DNA of 64,000 nt from Gammaproteobacteria bacterium. GTDB taxonomy: Bacteria > Pseudomonadota > Gammaproteobacteria > Pseudomonadales > Azotimanducaceae. Positions 60,967-64,000 of this stretch are shown here, one piece after another; position 1 is the stretch's first letter; the number at the start of each line of letters is the position of its first letter. Where the stretch lies: contig SMWF01000076.1 of assembly GCA_004357385.1 (NCBI GenBank), positions 29,593 to 93,592 on the forward strand. Direction: 5' to 3'. The notes below the pieces were generated by a model. The model worked only from the letters and a program-made list of their open reading frames with translations. It ran no database searches and was not told the DNA's origin. Position numbers and translations under genes: made by a program.

Positions 60967-62274
60967 TCACTTTTTCGCGTGCGGGTCTTCGAGTCCGGCC
61001 TTATGCAATGACTCTCCGGCCGCGTAGCCGTAAATACCCTTGGCCATCAGCGAGGTTTCACTGTTGCGACGCGCCTGAAACACTTCGGCGCGGGCCGCAT
61101 GTACCTCTTTGTCGTCCGGTTCCGCCAAGGCGGCCAGTTCCACGAGGTGGCACGCCAGGCGCAGGTCGCCCGCTTCGCACAGCTGTCGTGCGCGGGCCGC
61201 AAGTACCGAGGCACCGCCGGCGAGCGCCGCCAGTTCCTGGCCGAGGACGGTATCGGGTGATGGTTTGAGGTTCGCCGGATTGCCGTCATACCAGCCGCCG
61301 TACATGCGCCAGAGGTTGCGCACCACGAACTCGGGTTCATCGTACAGCGGTCGCAGATAAGGGCGCGCGAGCACCTCAGGATCCACCTTTACCGCATGGA
61401 TGATGTCGTTCAACCGAACTCCGTCGTTCATCATCGCCAACGTCTCGTTGACCAGGTGCTCCAGCGCTTCTGCGACCTCGATGAGCACCCGCTGGATGCG
61501 CTCAACACCGGTGATGGGCAGTCCGTGCGCGGGTAAAAACAGTTCCGCTCCCATGCCCGCCATGTCGCGCATCGCCGCGGCCCATTCGACGGGGTAGCGC
61601 TGGACCTTCTGCGGATTGCCCGCATTCGGAAAATTCCAGATGAAAAAATCGCCCGCGCATATGGCTTTGTGCGCGGGAATCCACGCCCAGGTGTGGTCGT
61701 CGGTTTCGCCACGCGCGTGGCGCAGCTCGAATTCCAGCCCGCCTACGTTCAGGTTCATCGTGTCCCGGTACGTCAGGTCCGGTGCGGCGCTGTCGCTGGG
61801 CAGGAACCGGCCTTCCTCACCACCGATGCTATAGCCTCGTCCGCCGAAGCCCCGGAACTGGCGAGCATTGATGGTCATGTTGTAGCCGTTGGTGAGGTTG
61901 TAGCGATCGAAACGCGCGGCCACGTTTTCATGACCTGCAACGGTTGGACGCGCAGCACCCTTGGCTTCGGCATCCGCCATGAACGCGCCGCAACCACCGA
62001 CGTGATCGACGTGTCCGTGGGTGTACACCAGGGTATGAAACGGATCGCCCGACCAGCCGCGAATTGCGTCCACCACCCGGCTGCCGCCTTGTGCCCCGCT
62101 GGTATCGAACACCACCAGACCTTCATCGGTTCTGAACAGGATCGAGTGCGAGAATGCTTCCACCATGGCGATTCCGTCGGCAATCTCGGACAGTTCGTGG
62201 GTGATGCGATTGACCGGTTCGGCGGCATAGCCCTCATCGATGATTTTGCTCGAAAGGCTCAACAGGTCCGGCAT
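60967..62274 (-). CDS. MBL-fold alkylsulfatase-like hydrolase
   Basis: A 435-residue metallo-beta-lactamase protein. YTHGHVDHVGGCGAFM is the dinuclear zinc motif, with later ligands in HARGETDDHTWAWIPAHKAICAGD and FLPAHGLPITG. The C-terminal region (about residues 290-400) matches the alkylsulfatase dimerisation domain of SdsA1/BDS1-type enzymes. Those hydrolyse primary or secondary alkyl sulfates to alcohols. The downstream alcohol dehydrogenase could oxidise such an alcohol, which is inferred from adjacency. The C-terminal sterol-carrier domain is absent. Confidence 0.83.
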   Translation of the reverse strand: MPDLLSLSSKIIDEGYAAEPVNRITHELSEIADGIAMVEAFSHSILFRTDEGLVVFDTSGAQGGSRVVDAIRGWSGDPFHTLVYTHGHVDHVGGCGAFMADAEAKGAARPTVAGHENVAARFDRYNLTNGYNMTINARQFRGFGGRGYSIGGEEGRFLPSDSAAPDLTYRDTMNLNVGGLEFELRHARGETDDHTWAWIPAHKAICAGDFFIWNFPNAGNPQKVQRYPVEWAAAMRDMAGMGAELFLPAHGLPITGVERIQRVLIEVAEALEHLVNETLAMMNDGVRLNDIIHAVKVDPEVLARPYLRPLYDEPEFVVRNLWRMYGGWYDGNPANLKPSPDTVLGQELAALAGGASVLAARARQLCEAGDLRLACHLVELAALAEPDDKEVHAARAEVFQARRNSETSLMAKGIYGYAAGESLHKAGLEDPHAKK

Positions 62275-62304
62275 GGTTGCCTCCCTTCAGTTGCTGCGGT
62301 CAAT

Positions 62305-63399
62305 TCAATCGAATTCGAGGATCGCGCGACCGCTGATCTCACCCTGTTCCAGCGCACGGGTGGCCTCGTTGATCTCATCGAGCGAGTAACGGGCGGTGAC
62401 CATCGCGTCGAGATCCAGATCGCCGTTGGCGTGCCAGTCCAGGAAGGTCGGGAAGTCCCGATCCGGTGCACAGGAGCCGCCAATGCTGCCGATGAACTGC
62501 TTTTCGCCGATCAACAGGTCGATGGCGTTCAGTTCGACCGGCGTGTTGGGAACTCCCACCAGGACAGCGGTACCGCCGCTGCAGGCCCCGAAGTGCCCGG
62601 CTCGACATGCCGGAACGATTTGCTCCATGGTCTGCCGGATGCCGATGCAATCGAATGCGAAATCGGCGCCGGTGACTGGAGTGCTCATGATGGTGCGCTG
62701 ATTTTCGTGGGGCGTGAGCGCGTGGATCGCCGCAATGGGATCACCTTCGGTTGCGTTGATGCCGTGCGTGGCGCCGAAACGTTTTGCGAATTCGAGCTTT
62801 GCGTCGTTCACATCCACGGCGATGATCGGATCGGCGCCAACCATCCGGGCGCCGACCACGGCTGACAGTCCTACGCCGCCGACCCCGAAGATCACCACAC
62901 TCTGCCCGGACTTGACGCCGGCGGTGTTGATCACGGCCCCGGCGCCGGTCATCACGGCACAACCGATGATCGCCGTGACGTCACGCTGGGTATCGGGCGC
63001 GACCTTCACGACGTATTGCTGGTCCGCCAGGGTGTGGTCTGCCCAGGTGAAGACGTTTTCGGATTGGGCGGTGCCGTCTGATACCTCCAGCACCGAACGA
63101 ACCGGCTCCTGGGGGGTGTTTGCCGCGTCGCGCGGCACCCAGGTGACCAGCACGGTGTCGCCCTCTGTAACATGCGTGACCTCGGCGCCCACCTTCAGCA
63201 CGACTCCTGTGGACTCGTGCCCGAGGATGACCGGCGTGGTCCGCTCGCGATGCATCTGGTGTAGCTGCGAGTGACAGATCCCCGACGCATACTGTTTGAC
63301 CACAACCTGGGTGGGACCGGGGTCCGGCAGGTCGAGTTCTTCGATACGCAGCGGACCGGGTTGTTGCGGCAGCACCACAACGCGAGCTTGAGTCCCCAT
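62305..63399 (-). CDS. Zinc-dependent alcohol dehydrogenase without structural-zinc lobe
   Basis: A 364-residue MDR alcohol dehydrogenase starting MGTQARVVVLPQQPGP at 63399, after GGGGGAG. YASGICHSQLHQ, LGHESTGVV and IIGCAVMTGAGAV give catalytic-zinc ligands, and [20 protein letters not shown] binds NAD. The expected four-cysteine lobe is replaced by WVPRDAANTPQEP. It is the first gene of the minus-strand run towards PPK2 and precedes the sulfatase-like gene by 30 bases. Substrate is unknown. Confidence 0.9.
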   Translation of the reverse strand: MGTQARVVVLPQQPGPLRIEELDLPDPGPTQVVVKQYASGICHSQLHQMHRERTTPVILGHESTGVVLKVGAEVTHVTEGDTVLVTWVPRDAANTPQEPVRSVLEVSDGTAQSENVFTWADHTLADQQYVVKVAPDTQRDVTAIIGCAVMTGAGAVINTAGVKSGQSVVIFGVGGVGLSAVVGARMVGADPIIAVDVNDAKLEFAKRFGATHGINATEGDPIAAIHALTPHENQRTIMSTPVTGADFAFDCIGIRQTMEQIVPACRAGHFGACSGGTAVLVGVPNTPVELNAIDLLIGEKQFIGSIGGSCAPDRDFPTFLDWHANGDLDLDAMVTARYSLDEINEATRALEQGEISGRAILEFD

Positions 63400-63492
63400 T
63401 TTTCGATTCTCCCCCTGATCTTTGGAAAATTTGCTTTGGGAATCTTGACCCCTGCCACGCAGGAGCGCAATTCGTCCGATTGCGATGCAACC

Positions 63493-63522
63493 TTGGCACG
63501 GGCGCGAACGATCGCGCACAAT
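63493..63522 (+). promoter_or_regulatory. Weak promoter candidate for the right-edge gene
   Basis: TTGGCA (63493-63498) and CACAAT (63517-63522) are 18 bases apart, 37 bases upstream of the ATG at 63559. The match to consensus is only fair. Confidence 0.3.
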
Positions 63523-63558
63523 CCATGCCACCAGGTAAAGATAGGTGTGCATGGTCTG

Positions 63559-64000
63559 ATGTCCGAACGCTTTCGATTATTGTTTCGCGGAGAAATCCTC
63601 GAGGGGCAACACACGGCAGTGGTTAAGAAGCGATTGGCGAAATTGCTCGGCATCGAGGATGCCCGGGTCCAGCGTTTGTTCTCAGGTGAGCCGGTGGTCA
63701 TCAAGAAAGACGTTGATCAGGCCACTGCCGCACGCTATCAAGCCGAGTTCAAGAGCGCGGGAGCCCGGTTGCGGGTGGCGGGTGGCAAGTCGGCGGGGTC
63801 AGCGGCTTCGCCACCGCCGACGCCAGCGCAGGACGCCGCATCCGCAGCCGCCCCTTCGGCAACCCCTGCCGGCGCGGCCTCCACCGGGGATGACCCTACG
63901 GTGGCTGAACCGGGGGCGATGATGAGCGATGACGATAGTGAGCCGCCGCCGCCAGCGCCCGACACCTCTCATTTGAGCGTTGCGGAAACCGGCAGTGATC
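63559..64000 (+). CDS. Hypothetical protein with disordered Ala/Pro-rich region (3' truncated)
   Basis: The first 147 residues of a gene that runs off the right edge. The N-terminal 75 residues form a compact basic module (MSERFRLLFRGEILEGQHTA, KRLAKLLGIEDARVQRLFSG, then a lysine/alanine-rich helix). This resembles a module found at the start of several gammaproteobacterial membrane or hypothetical proteins. Residues about 76-147 are an Ala/Pro/Ser-rich, acidic, probably disordered linker. The C-terminal domain lies outside the window, so no function is assigned. Confidence 0.7.
   Translation, partial: MSERFRLLFRGEILEGQHTAVVKKRLAKLLGIEDARVQRLFSGEPVVIKKDVDQATAARYQAEFKSAGARLRVAGGKSAGSAASPPPTPAQDAASAAAPSATPAGAASTGDDPTVAEPGAMMSDDDSEPPPPAPDTSHLSVAETGSD

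Overview
The window is GC-rich, almost fully coding DNA of a free-living bacterium. The gene types suggest an uncultured, probably marine, gammaproteobacterium. They include many acyl-CoA dehydrogenases and ligases, three luciferase-like (LLM) oxidoreductases, an HAE1-type RND pump with its adaptor, SulP, a class III formaldehyde dehydrogenase, a DUF3313 lipoprotein and two selenoproteins. The taxonomic call is inference. No rRNA, tRNA, insertion sequence, integrase or CRISPR array was seen.

Layout. 1-4.6 kb: tail of an acyl-CoA dehydrogenase-fold flavoprotein, then a minus-strand run of M20 amidohydrolase, phosphotransferase, ChaC and acyl-CoA dehydrogenase. 4.7-8.0 kb: plus-strand acyl-CoA ligase, enoyl-CoA hydratase and alpha/beta hydrolase. 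8.1-12.5 kb: minus-strand ligase, LLM enzyme and SulP transporter. 12.6-16.8 kb: frmA, a lipoprotein beta-propeller, a VOC protein and gabD. 16.9-20.4 kb: LLM enzyme, amidohydrolase, asparaginase-type peptidase and a DUF4399 protein. 20.4-27.6 kb: two divergent operons around a TetR regulator. 27.6-33 kb: a frameshifted membrane gene, DUF2855, an arylsulfotransferase-like propeller and a VOC protein with a palindromic-repeat tail. 31.9-34.5 kb: aroG coupled to an arsR-aquaporin pair, with arsI/cadI divergent. 34.5-39.5 kb: RND pump, adaptor and DUF3313 lipoprotein. 40-46.3 kb: an MDR reductase, then acyl-CoA dehydrogenase, Rieske oxygenase, SDR, ThuA and a CREST membrane protein. 46.3-54.8 kb: SelW-like selenoprotein, LLM enzyme, P450, phosphotransferase, desaturase, D-2-hydroxyacid dehydrogenase, amidase and esterase. 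54.8-57.2 kb: remnant of a potassium-channel RCK domain, MaoC-type hydratase and a GrdB/PrdB-like selenoprotein. 57.3-63.4 kb: a six-gene minus-strand run of ADH, alkylsulfatase-like MBL enzyme, flavin-split-barrel protein, esterase, MFS transporter and PPK2. The window ends in the start of an unrecognised gene.

Taken together this is a catabolic and detoxification region. Ligases, dehydrogenases, hydratases and hydrolases suit breakdown of diverse acyl-CoA, aromatic or xenobiotic substrates. Rieske and P450 enzymes oxidise substrates. RND, MFS, SulP and aquaporin proteins handle transport. The two clearest hidden features are selenoprotein genes that a standard ORF caller would truncate or miss: a Rdx/SelW protein with a C-x-x-U motif (46322-46552, minus) and a GrdB/PrdB-like protein with a U-x-x-C motif (56308-57228, plus). 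Each has a stem-loop placed as a bacterial SECIS just after its in-frame UGA.
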